Assembly (NCBI RefSeq): GCF_965216805.1 | Contig: NZ_CBDCGN010000003.1 | Span: 1,426,001 to 1,490,000, forward strand | Source of the DNA: Panacagrimonas sp965216805 | Lineage (GTDB): Bacteria > Pseudomonadota > Gammaproteobacteria > Nevskiales > Nevskiaceae | Length of the DNA: 64,000 nucleotides | Reading direction: 5' to 3' | Shown here: positions 27,978 to 35,713 of the stretch, piece by piece | Position numbering within the stretch: position 1 is the first letter of the stretch | Layout of the letters: each line of letters opens with the position of its first letter | The notes under the pieces: generated by a model | Told to the model about the DNA's origin: nothing | Database searches by the model: none | The model's input: only the letters and a program-made list of their open reading frames with translations | Position numbers and translations under genes: made by a program

Positions 27978-28322
27978 CTACCGGAACAGCCACTTGTGGA
28001 GGATGCGATCGAGTTCCGAGCCGTCGTCGCCGGACAGATACCCCAGCTTGCGAACGACCAGCCGATGATCGAGCGTGAACAACTTGAAACGCACCAGTGA
28101 AGGCACCGTGAGGCCGGTGGTGGCGGGGCTCTTGATCGGCATGTCCAGGGGCCACGCAGTTTTGCCGTCGCGCTGACTCGTGATCATGGCCATGACGGAG
28201 TGGCCACAGGGTTCGTTGAACCAGCGCCTGGACGACAGCACCAACGCAGGCCGGCGTTTGCTTGCGCTGCGGTCGGCGAACGGGAAAGGGACGACCACGA
28301 TTTCCCCGCACTCGTAGCTCAT
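27978..28322 (-). CDS. MazF/PemK-type toxin
   Basis: 114-aa candidate endoribonuclease toxin. The fold signatures are YECGEIVVVPFPFADRSASK, RRPALVLS and the strand with LVRFKLFTLDHRLVVRKLGYL. It follows an AbrB-type antitoxin by 18 bp, the standard antitoxin-toxin order. It looks intact. It lies 21 bp upstream of the broken methyltransferase gene, so it may be the surviving part of a defence locus. Confidence 0.85.
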   Translation of the reverse strand: MSYECGEIVVVPFPFADRSASKRRPALVLSSRRWFNEPCGHSVMAMITSQRDGKTAWPLDMPIKSPATTGLTVPSLVRFKLFTLDHRLVVRKLGYLSGDDGSELDRILHKWLFR

Positions 28323-28340
28323 GGCAGGCGCGGCGCGGCC

Positions 28341-28577
28341 TTAGAGATGGGCGTAAGCCGCCTCGTCTTCGTCCGACAGCCACTCGGATTCGAGGGTGCT
28401 GGAGACGGCGCGCAGGTAATCGAGGTCCATTGGCTGCTGCTTGCGCAGGACCACGACACCGGGTTCCCGGACCTCGAAAACCACCGAGTCTCCAGACGAC
28501 AAGCCGAGGGCTTCCCGAACCGGTGCCGGAATCGTGGCTTGATATTTGACGGTCAGTCGGCTCGATGAAGAGTCCAT
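28341..28577 (-). CDS. AbrB/MazE-family antitoxin
   Basis: 78 aa with an N-terminal SpoVT/AbrB swapped-hairpin DNA-binding domain (SSRLTVKYQATIPAPVREAL then GDSVVFEV) and an acidic C-terminal tail (LESEWLSDEDEAAYAHL) that would wrap and neutralise the basic toxin. I start at ATG 28577 (MDSSSSRLT). The frame is open 19 codons upstream, but those run through the palindromic operator region. Confidence 0.83.
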   Translation of the reverse strand: MDSSSSRLTVKYQATIPAPVREALGLSSGDSVVFEVREPGVVVLRKQQPMDLDYLRAVSSTLESEWLSDEDEAAYAHL

Positions 28578-28580
28578 GAT

Positions 28581-28613
28581 CGGTATTCCGTAATGCGGTA
28601 TTACGACATTACG
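28581..28613. promoter_or_regulatory. Repeat-rich operator of the toxin-antitoxin pair
   Basis: Directly upstream of the antitoxin ATG is CGTAATGCGGTATTACG (28589-28605), an inverted repeat with 6-bp arms. CGGTATT is repeated directly 16 bp apart (28581 and 28597), and a further ATTACG lies at 28608-28613. AbrB/MazE antitoxins usually autorepress by binding such repeats, so this is the likely autoregulatory site. Confidence 0.5.
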
Positions 28614-28682
28614 TCTGTCGCTGATCGGAAACAAGTCCCCAACCAGGCGGCTCCGGCCAGCTTCCTGATGCCGCTTACGGCA

Positions 28683-30347
28683 TCAGGCCAGCTTCTTGTG
28701 CCGCGCCTTGCGGTTCACGCCGGGCTCGCTGCCGGTGCGCTTGCGGAAGTCGTCCTCGTACTCGCGGTAGTTGCCTTCCAGGTACACGATCTCGCCGGAG
28801 TCTTCGAACGCGAGGATGTGGGTGGCAACGCGATCCAGGAACCAGCGGTCATGCGAGATCACCAGCGCGCAGCCGGAGAAGTCCAGTAGCGCTTCCTCCA
28901 GTGCGCGCAGGGTTTCCACGTCCAGATCGTTGGTGGGTTCGTCGAACAGCAGCACGTTGCCGCCGCTCATCAGCATCTTGGCCAGGTGCAGGCGGTTGCG
29001 TTCGCCGCCGGACAGATCCTTCACGCGCTTCTGCTGGCTTTCGCCCTTGAAGTTGAAGCGGCCGATGTAGGCGCGCGCGGGCATCTCGAAGTTACCGATG
29101 CGCAGCAGATCGCTGCCGCCGGAGATTTCCTGGAAGACGGTGTTGTCGCCATTGAGGGCATCACGGCTCTGGTCGACGTAGCCGAGCTTGACGGTCTCGC
29201 CGATGCGGATCGAACCCTTATCCGGCTTTTCCTGATCGAGCAGCATGCGAAACAGGGTGGTCTTGCCGCGTCCATTGGCGCCGATGATGCCCACGATGGC
29301 GCCTTTGGGCACCGCGAAGTTCAGTCCCTGATACAGCCAGCGGCCGTCATACTGCTTGCCGACGTCGTTGACCTCAATCACCAGGTCGCCCAGACGCGGT
29401 CCGGGTGGGATGTACAGCTCGCGGGTTTCGGCGCGCTTCTGGAATTCCTGGCTGGCCATTTCTTCGTAGGCCTTGAGGCGCGCCTTGGACTTGGACTGCC
29501 GGCCCTTGGCGTTCTTGCGTACCCATTCGAGCTCTTCCTTCATCGCCTTGGCGTGGGCGTCCTCCTGTTTCTGCTCGGTCTGCAGCCGGTTGCCCTTCTG
29601 CTCCAGCCAGGACGAGTAGTTGCCCTGCCAGGGAATGCCATGGCCGCGATCCAGCTCCAGGATCCAGCCGGCGACGTTGTCGAGAAAATAGCGGTCATGG
29701 GTGACCGCGATGATGGTGCCGGGAAAGTCCTTGAGGAATTTTTCCAGCCAGGCCACCGACTCGGCATCCAGATGGTTGGTCGGTTCGTCCAGCAGGATCA
29801 TGTCCGGCTTGCTCAGCAGTAGCCGGCACAGCGCGACGCGACGGCGCTCGCCGCCGGACAGGCGCGTGACATCCGCATCCCAGGGCGGCAGGTTCAGCGC
29901 TTCGCCGGCCTTGTCGAGCACCACATCGATGTTCTCTCCGCCGCCGGCCGCGAGCTTGGCTTCCAGCTCGGCCTGCCTGGCGGCCAGCTTGTCGAAGTCC
30001 GCGCCTTCCTCGGCGTAAGCGGCGTACACCGCGTCCAGCTCGGCCTGCACGTCGGTGACGTCGGACAGCGCCTCCATGACGTTCTCGCGCACGTTCTTGG
30101 TGGGATCGAGCTGCGGCTCCTGCGGCAGATAGCCCATCTTCAGGCCCGGCTGCGGCCGCGCCTCGCCGACGAAATCCGGGTCGATGCCGGCCATGATCTT
30201 GAGCAGGGTGGACTTGCCCGCGCCGTTGTAGCCGAGCACCCCGATCTTGGCGCCGGGGAAGAAAGACAGCGAGATATTGCGAAGGATTTCCTTCTTCGGC
30301 GGGACAATCTTGCCCACCTTGTTCATGGTGTAGACGTACTGGGCCAC
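28683..30347 (-). CDS. ettA: Energy-dependent translational throttle protein EttA (ABC-F)
   Basis: 554-aa soluble tandem ABC ATPase that binds the ribosomal E site and gates elongation according to energy charge. Both halves are complete: Walker A GYNGAGKST and GANGRGKTT, signatures LSGGERRRVALCR and LSGGERNRLHLAK, and Walker B LLDEPTNHLD and LFDEPTNDLD. The ABC-F linker WVRKNAKGRQSKSKARL is typical of EttA. I start at GTG 30347, giving the family's MAQYVYTMNKVGK N-terminus (E. coli EttA is 555 aa). A TTG 11 codons upstream is less likely. Confidence 0.95.
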   Translation of the reverse strand: MAQYVYTMNKVGKIVPPKKEILRNISLSFFPGAKIGVLGYNGAGKSTLLKIMAGIDPDFVGEARPQPGLKMGYLPQEPQLDPTKNVRENVMEALSDVTDVQAELDAVYAAYAEEGADFDKLAARQAELEAKLAAGGGENIDVVLDKAGEALNLPPWDADVTRLSGGERRRVALCRLLLSKPDMILLDEPTNHLDAESVAWLEKFLKDFPGTIIAVTHDRYFLDNVAGWILELDRGHGIPWQGNYSSWLEQKGNRLQTEQKQEDAHAKAMKEELEWVRKNAKGRQSKSKARLKAYEEMASQEFQKRAETRELYIPPGPRLGDLVIEVNDVGKQYDGRWLYQGLNFAVPKGAIVGIIGANGRGKTTLFRMLLDQEKPDKGSIRIGETVKLGYVDQSRDALNGDNTVFQEISGGSDLLRIGNFEMPARAYIGRFNFKGESQQKRVKDLSGGERNRLHLAKMLMSGGNVLLFDEPTNDLDVETLRALEEALLDFSGCALVISHDRWFLDRVATHILAFEDSGEIVYLEGNYREYEDDFRKRTGSEPGVNRKARHKKLA

Positions 30348-30464
30348 GGCGGATTCACGGCTGCTGGGGAAGGTCGGCAATTATCGCCCATTTGCCGTCA
30401 GCCAGCGGCTTGATCCCTGGGTGAGCGGGCGTAAGCTCCAAGCGCAGTGCAGCCGGAGCAGGCC

Positions 30465-30971
30465 GTGATTCTCACCCGCAAGCCGATGATCGCCGCGACG
30501 CTGGCCTTGATCCTGATCGGGATCGCCAGGGGGCCGGTACTGGCCGAGGTCTACCGTTGCGAGGCCGACGGCAAGACCGTGTACACCGACCAACCCTGCG
30601 CGGCCGGCGCCGAGCCGGTGGCACTGCCGCCGCTGGGCCGCGTGCCGGCGGGCGAGGCGTCCGACCTGGCCGACGCCTACGATGAGCGGATGGACCGTCG
30701 ACGCGAGTCGCGCAAGCGCGAAGATGCACGCTGGCTGCAGTCGCATCGTGCGCGCAAGGAAGAGACGGCCCGCTTCGATGCCGCAGTTCGCGAAAAGCGC
30801 GTGCTCAAAGGCATGGGGGTGGATCACGTGCGCCGCGCGCTGGGCAGCCCCGACGACATCGAGCGCGCAGAAGGCCGCGAAACCTGGACCTATGGCACCG
30901 GCAGCAAGCGGCGTCGCACCCTGGTGTTCGAGGACGGGCGCCTGACGGCGGATCGAGGCAAATCCCGGTAG
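30465..30971 (+). CDS. Exported DUF4124-domain protein
   Basis: 168 aa. A signal peptide (about residues 1-28, ALILIGIARGPVLA) is followed by the DUF4124 motif EVYRCEADGKTVYTDQPC, whose two Cys probably pair. A charged coiled-coil-like stretch (DERMDRRRESRKRED) leads to a C-terminal SmpA/OmlA-like segment (KGMGVDHVRRALGSPD and ETWTYG). I start at GTG 30465 with GGAG 8 bases upstream; ATG 30486 is the alternative. Cell-envelope function unknown. Confidence 0.82.
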   Translation: MILTRKPMIAATLALILIGIARGPVLAEVYRCEADGKTVYTDQPCAAGAEPVALPPLGRVPAGEASDLADAYDERMDRRRESRKREDARWLQSHRARKEETARFDAAVREKRVLKGMGVDHVRRALGSPDDIERAEGRETWTYGTGSKRRRTLVFEDGRLTADRGKSR

Positions 30972-31172
30972 GTCAGGGCGCCGCAAAACGTTTGCGCAAG
31001 GCCCCGTCGTCGCCAGCTTCCAGCATGCTGGTGCGCTGATCGCCGCAGGGTTCAGCCGTCGGTGCCGGCTGCATTCAGGCTGTTCCCGGATTTGCACCGC
31101 CGCCGCAATACTTGAAAACTGCGCGGCGGCCTCCATTGCGCCGCTTTGATTCCGAGGTCGAGAACAACAGCC

Positions 31173-31514
31173 ATGCCTCTTTACGAATACGGTTGCGGCG
31201 CCTGCGGTGAAGTGTCCGAGATCAATCACCGCATGGCCGACCCGGCACCGGTGGACTGTCCCGCCTGCGGCGCGCCGCAATTGAGCAAGCTCATCTCCGC
31301 TGCCGGCTTCCGCCTCAAGGGCGAAGGCTGGTACGAAACCGACTTCAAGTCGGGCGGCAAGCGCAATCTGGCCGGAGAGGCGGGGAGCGGTGACGCCAAG
31401 CCGACGGGTGAGGCCAAGGCTGAGACCAAGGCCGAAGCCAAGACCGAGAGCAAGGCCGCGCCCAAGGCAGACAGCAAGCCTGCCGCGTCGAGCACTGCCG
31501 CCGGCGGTACCTAA
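31173..31514 (+). CDS. FmdB-family zinc ribbon protein
   Basis: 113 aa. The zinc ribbon MPLYEYGCGACGEV and DCPACGAPQLSKLIS has paired CxxC motifs and ends in FRLKGEGWYETDFK, as in FmdB proteins commonly encoded in proteobacteria. The tail from about residue 75 is a low-complexity KAE/KxE repeat (EAKAETKAEAKTESKAAPKA), probably disordered. The role is unknown. The 201 bp upstream hold no gene; they include CCAGCATGCTGG (31020-31031), a 12-bp palindrome of unknown meaning. Confidence 0.83.
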   Translation: MPLYEYGCGACGEVSEINHRMADPAPVDCPACGAPQLSKLISAAGFRLKGEGWYETDFKSGGKRNLAGEAGSGDAKPTGEAKAETKAEAKTESKAAPKADSKPAASSTAAGGT

Positions 31515-31578
31515 TTGGGCTGCGACAGGGCCCGGTCCCGGCTCGTGCCAGCTTGAGCCGCCCGTCAGCGCGACTGCC

Positions 31579-31866
31579 TTACGTACGAAAAGATCTGGAT
31601 CGGCCGGATATCGACTTCAGCCTCGACCTCGAAGACCTTCTGGAAGGGGTATGCAGTCCAGCCCGGTCGGCGTCCAAGGCCCGTGCCAGATGCCCGCAGA
31701 TCCACCCTCGCCACAGACTGGATCGTTTCGGCTGCTGACCCTTGACGTAGTACAGATAGCCATCGGCACCCACACACCTGAGCGGACGAGACAGACCCTG
31801 CTCGGCCCGGCCGGGTACTTCCACGATATCGACCGTGTCGGTGGGCGACGGCGCGTGGGTGAGCAT
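31579..31866 (-). pseudogene. Truncated HipA-like kinase fragment
   Basis: About 63 N-terminal residues resemble the start of short HipA-like kinase-domain proteins: VDIVEVPGRAEQGLSRPLRC, DGYLYYVKG (with the ATP-site Lys) and an SLWRGWICGHLARAL helix. The match then stops and the rest of the frame is Arg/Ser-rich noise. Another frame reads AYPFQKVFEVEAEVDI, which might be the continuation after a frameshift. The kinase core is absent. The ATG overlaps the stop of the HsdS remnant (TGATG), so the two were one operon. Confidence 0.6.
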
Positions 31867-32096
31867 CAGGCGGCCTCCATTTCCGTGATGCTGCTCGCAG
31901 GCGCGAGCGCTTCGCGTAGCAGCGCGTCGAGCAGGCGGCTGCGGGTGTTCTCAACGTGGGCCAGGCTGGCTTCGAGCTGGTCACAGAGGGACATCAGTTC
32001 GTCGACTTTGGCGACTATATGGTGTTGTTCGGTCAGAGGAGGTAACGGAACGGGAAGCGATTCAACGAGGCTGACGTTCAAAGTCGGTTGGACCAC
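31866..32096 (-). pseudogene. C-terminal remnant of type I restriction specificity subunit HsdS
   Basis: The 76 residues match the end of HsdS: VVQPTLNVSLVESLPVPLPPLTEQ (shown here as its parts PTLNVSLVESLPVPLPP and LTEQHHIVAKVDELM), then CDQLEASL and SRLLDALLREAL, the conserved terminal coiled coil. The sequence upstream of about 32094 does not continue the family. Both target-recognition domains and the first conserved region are gone, and no hsdM or hsdR is in the window. This is a dead fragment of a type I system. Confidence 0.85.
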
Positions 32097-32335
32097 GGTT
32101 CGGGTGCTTGGCCGAGTGAGTGGCCAAGGGCATGGGCAGCAGGTCAGTCGGCGGCATGGATAACGTGCTGCGGCTCGGGCAGGATTGAATCCGCAGGGTT
32201 CGCAGTTGTGCGGCGCCGGGGACCGCGGTTTGGCGCCGTGACCTGTTGAAAGTGCTCTGCATGACGGTGTTCATCCGCGGTGGGCGGTTCGATGCGCGCA
32301 ACGTTTAGCTTCGATCGAGCCACAACATCGACGGT

Positions 32336-32587
32336 CTAGCCCGCATTTCTCACAGGTCGCCGGAGAATCCATTGCCATTTCCCATCCTCACAATGTTGTT
32401 GGAGTTTGCTCGGAATACAGACTGTCGAAGGATTCTCCGGCTGGATCGGCGCTGGCCTGTCTGCGGCGCGCAGGGCCTGGGGTTCACTCACCCCATAGAA
32501 CCACTATGGGATTCGCTCCACCCCGGCGCCCTGCACGTCCTCGCCCTACGGCCTTCGCTCGATCCCCCGGTGAGAAATGCGGGCTAG
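32336..32587. mobile_element. 252-bp MITE-like element with perfect 18-bp terminal inverted repeats
   Basis: CTAGCCCGCATTTCTCAC (32336-32353) is repeated inverted, without mismatch, at 32570-32587. The flanks are CGGT and CGGC, a possible degenerate 4-bp target duplication. There is no transposase frame inside. Internal structure includes a perfect 12-bp inverted repeat GCCGGAGAATCC (32359-32370) with 32430-32441, and a hairpin CCCATAG-AACCA-CTATGGG (32492-32510). The ends recall IS1380-type termini from memory, which I cannot verify here. It is best read as a non-autonomous element or internally deleted insertion sequence. The 239 bp between it and the HsdS remnant (32097-32335) show no gene. 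Confidence 0.7.
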
Positions 32588-32674
32588 CGGCTGCACACGA
32601 CGGGGTCGAGGACGAAGCGTCAAGGTTATTTTTTTGGCGAGCCGAGACGGCTCGGGGGCTTGCGGGTTTTACCG

Positions 32675-33679
32675 ATGACATCGAAAGCAGTCTTGCTGTT
32701 TTACGCACTAGGCGCGGTGGCGCTCCACGTGTCGGCTGGAAGCCGGGCCGATGACGCGACCGCTACCGCTGTGGAAAGCTCGGTGGATGCGGAGGCCGCC
32801 AGCGAAGTGGCGGGCGATGCGGTGAGCCTGTCGCCAACGCTGAGCGACCTGATCGCGTCGATCTCCGAGGACCCGCAGATCGAAAAATCCCTGCGTTTCT
32901 ATGCCACCGCCAAACTCGATGCGCTGCGCGTCAGCCCCCGCGATACACAGGGAGTGAAGCGCGCGCTGGATCAGGTGTTCCTGGCCAAAGGTTGCGTGTC
33001 GCGCGACGTCGACGATTTTTTGTACCAGCAGGCGCTGATGACCAAGATCGATGCTGCGATCATCGGGCCGGAACTGCGCGAGACCTGGCACCGCATCCAG
33101 GAGGCCGACCGCCACAATGTGCGTGCCGGCAAGACCAACGCCAAGCTGGCCTGCCCGGTCCCGCCGAATCCGGACGAGATCGCCAGTCACGTGGTCGAGG
33201 TGGCCGAGTTCACCGAGGACGGCACGCCGGTGCTGGTCAAGGTCAGGTTCACCCGCCCGCGTTCGGTGGCGCTGTCGGAGAACGACACCACGTTGCTCGG
33301 TGCGGATCGGGACGGCAACGGACTGCGCGACGACGTGCAAGCGTACATCGCTTCGCTGTCGCAGGACGCGCGCGTGGTCAATACGCTGCAGTTCTACGCC
33401 ATCAAGGAGACCGCCATCATGATGGCCGACCCGCAACAGCGGGAGTCCCTGCATGCGGCGTGGCGGCAGCAGCAAACGGCGTGGGCCTGCAATCGCCGCG
33501 ATATTCGTTCGCAGAAGCTGCGCAACCGGTGGTTGCGCCGGGTGTCGGCGCATATCGTGAACACCGAGCAGCGCGCAGCGGCCATGTACCGCACCAAGAT
33601 CGCGCTGTCCAAGCTCGATCCCGATCCTGAAGCCACGCGCAGAATTCTGTGTCCCTTGCCGGAAGTGGCGATGCAGTAG
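32675..33679 (+). CDS. Exported two-repeat hypothetical protein with a calcium-loop-like motif
   Basis: 334 aa. The signal peptide (SKAVLLFYALGAVALHVSAGSRA) is followed by an acidic linker. Two related units are visible: SDLIASISEDPQIEKSLRFY (about residue 60) and QAYIASLSQDARVVNTLQFY (about 225), each followed by an amphipathic helix and a single Cys (GCVSRDVD; WACNRRDIR). The second unit is introduced by GADRDGNGLRDDV, a thrombospondin type 3/EF-hand-like calcium loop. I know no named family. I start at ATG 32675; TTG 32660 is the other option. Confidence 0.7.
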   Translation: MTSKAVLLFYALGAVALHVSAGSRADDATATAVESSVDAEAASEVAGDAVSLSPTLSDLIASISEDPQIEKSLRFYATAKLDALRVSPRDTQGVKRALDQVFLAKGCVSRDVDDFLYQQALMTKIDAAIIGPELRETWHRIQEADRHNVRAGKTNAKLACPVPPNPDEIASHVVEVAEFTEDGTPVLVKVRFTRPRSVALSENDTTLLGADRDGNGLRDDVQAYIASLSQDARVVNTLQFYAIKETAIMMADPQQRESLHAAWRQQQTAWACNRRDIRSQKLRNRWLRRVSAHIVNTEQRAAAMYRTKIALSKLDPDPEATRRILCPLPEVAMQ

Positions 33680-33876
33680 GACGATGTCGCTTCGCGCCTG
33701 ACCATCCCCGCAGCACGAAGCTTGGCGGCGTCGACGGCTCCCGGCAGCGCCAGGCTTTCATGCCGAACGTGTTGCTCCGCGGCGCGGAATGCCTGGGCTG
33801 GAGTGAGGCACCAGATCGTGACAGCAGGATGCGTCAGACCGTTTGCGCACTACTCCGGCCGGTCGTGTGTATCCCG

Positions 33877-35472
33877 CTACCGAAGCGGTGGTGGGGCAGA
33901 AGTGGATTGGAGCCGTGCCTTGGCGAAGCGCTGGCGCAGTTCGGGTTTCTGCACTTTGCCGTTGGAGTTGCGCGGCATTGCATCGACGATCTCTAGCGCG
34001 CGCGGAAGCTTGAAGCGCGCCAGGCTGAGCGCGGCGAAATCGCGCAGGCTCTCCAGGCTCAGCGTCTGTCCCGTCTTGAGTACCGCGATTGCCAGGACCG
34101 TCTCGCCCCATTTGTCGTCGGGAATGCCGATGACGGCCACTTCGGCGATCGCCGGGTGCGCGTAGAGCGCGCTTTCCACTTCGGCGGAGTAGATGTTCTC
34201 GCCGCCGCTGATGATCATGTCCTTGGTGCGATCGCAGATGGTGTAGAAGCCTTCGGCGTCGCGTCGCGCGACGTCGCCGCTGCGAAACCAGCCATCGGCA
34301 CTGAGCACGTTGGCGGTGGCCTCCGGCATCTGCCAGTACCCCGGGGTCACATTGCCGCCGCGCATGCACAGCTCGCCGGGAACATCGGCCGCGACGATCT
34401 CCCGGCCTTCGGCATCGATCAGCTTGACCTCGGTGAGCACGCCGGGCCGGCCGCAGGATCCGAGCTTGGTGGTGGCGCGCTCGGTTTCCAGGAAGGTGAC
34501 GCCAGCAGTGGCCTCGGTCATGCCGTAGCACTGGCTGACCGGCACCTTCCGCGCGGCGTAGGTCTGCAGCAGCGGCTCGGGCACCGGTGCGCCACCGGCC
34601 ACGATCATGCGCAGGCTGGACAGGTTGGTCTGCGCGAACTTCGGATGCTGTGAAGCGAACAGCATCATCGCCGGTACAGTGAAGGTGACGGTGACGTCGT
34701 AGCGCTCGATGTCGGCCAGGAAGTTTTGCGGATCGAAACCGTCGTGAAGGATGTTGTGGCCGCCGACCATGAAGGTGACCAGCAGCACCACGCAAAGTCC
34801 GCCGACGTGAAACAGCGGTGCCATGTTCAGCGCCACGTCGCGCGAGGTGTAGTCGGAGCTCAGCAGCCAGTTGACGTTGTTGATCCAGAAATTGCGGTTG
34901 GACAGCATCACGCCCTTGGGCCGCCCGGTGGTCCCGGAGGTGTACATCAGCACCGCGATGTCGTCGGGCTGACCGTCGACCGGCGGCACCGAGGCGGGGG
35001 CCGCATCCAGCGCGGCGTCCAGGGACTCCCAGTTTCCGCTCTGGCCGCCAAACAGCAGATAGCGTGTGCAGGTCATGGCGTCGCGCACGGTCTCGATCGC
35101 GGCACGGTTGCGCTCGTCCACGATCAGGGTCTGGGCACCGGCGTCGGCGACGATGTCGCGCAGTTCCACCGCGGAGAGACGGTAATTCAAAGGCACCAGC
35201 ACCGCGCCGATGCGCGTGGTCGCGAACAGCGTCACCAGCATGCAGGGGTGATTGAAGGCCAGATAAGCCACACGATCACCGCGTCCGACTCCGCCGGCGG
35301 CGAGCATCGCGGCCGTGCGTTCGATACGGGCCTGGAATTCTCCGTACGACCAGGTCTGTCCCTGGAAGCTCAGGGCCGGCCTTTCCGGCGCCCGCATGGC
35401 GCGGCGCCGCAGCCATTCGGCCAGGCCTTCGGGATGGATGCGCGGGCTGCTCGGGTCCTGGGTTTCCGACAT
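33877..35472 (-). CDS. AMP-forming acyl-CoA synthetase (fatty-acid/aryl-CoA ligase family)
   Basis: 531 aa. Adenylation-domain motifs: VLMYTSGTTGRPKGVMLS (P-loop), QCYGMTEATAGV, GWFRSGDVARRDAEGF, and the C-terminal catalytic Lys in MPRNSNGKVQK. The family activates medium- or long-chain fatty or other carboxylic acids as CoA thioesters in the cytosol. Start ATG 35472 has GGAGGAG 6 bases upstream. It lies 241 bp downstream of the membrane hydroxylase gene on the same strand, consistent with activating acids formed by terminal oxidation. The 197 bp to the upstream-coded protein (33680-33876) hold nothing recognisable. Confidence 0.9.
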   Translation of the reverse strand: MSETQDPSSPRIHPEGLAEWLRRRAMRAPERPALSFQGQTWSYGEFQARIERTAAMLAAGGVGRGDRVAYLAFNHPCMLVTLFATTRIGAVLVPLNYRLSAVELRDIVADAGAQTLIVDERNRAAIETVRDAMTCTRYLLFGGQSGNWESLDAALDAAPASVPPVDGQPDDIAVLMYTSGTTGRPKGVMLSNRNFWINNVNWLLSSDYTSRDVALNMAPLFHVGGLCVVLLVTFMVGGHNILHDGFDPQNFLADIERYDVTVTFTVPAMMLFASQHPKFAQTNLSSLRMIVAGGAPVPEPLLQTYAARKVPVSQCYGMTEATAGVTFLETERATTKLGSCGRPGVLTEVKLIDAEGREIVAADVPGELCMRGGNVTPGYWQMPEATANVLSADGWFRSGDVARRDAEGFYTICDRTKDMIISGGENIYSAEVESALYAHPAIAEVAVIGIPDDKWGETVLAIAVLKTGQTLSLESLRDFAALSLARFKLPRALEIVDAMPRNSNGKVQKPELRQRFAKARLQSTSAPPPLR

Positions 35473-35713
35473 CGGGTTCTCCTCCCGCGGGCGTCTGGTT
35501 GAGTGCGGCCCGATTATCTGCGAGCGGCGCGGCAGACCATCGTGGATCGACGCAGAGCGCGCTGCGGCGGGCGCCGCCGGTGCCGCACGCCACCCGGATT
35601 GCCGGCACAGCCTGGCGGCGGCAACCCGGGCGACTCCGTTCTTCGTGCGCGGCCCGCATCCGACTACGCGGCTGCTGGGGGTCGGAGCGGGCTCGCGCGG
35701 TGTGGTCGCGTTC

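Noticed and set aside
31020..31031. Palindrome CCAGCATGCTGG upstream of fmdB
   Set aside because: Short, no nearby partner sites and no T tract; listed only in the fmdB entry because meaning is unclear.
30972..31172. Search for a tRNA or small RNA in the gap before fmdB
   Set aside because: No cloverleaf, CCA end or strong hairpin with T tract was found.
32097..32335. Possible continuation of HsdS upstream of its remnant
   Set aside because: The frame reads PWPLTRPSTRT before VVQPT, unlike HsdS, so the similarity really ends near 32094.
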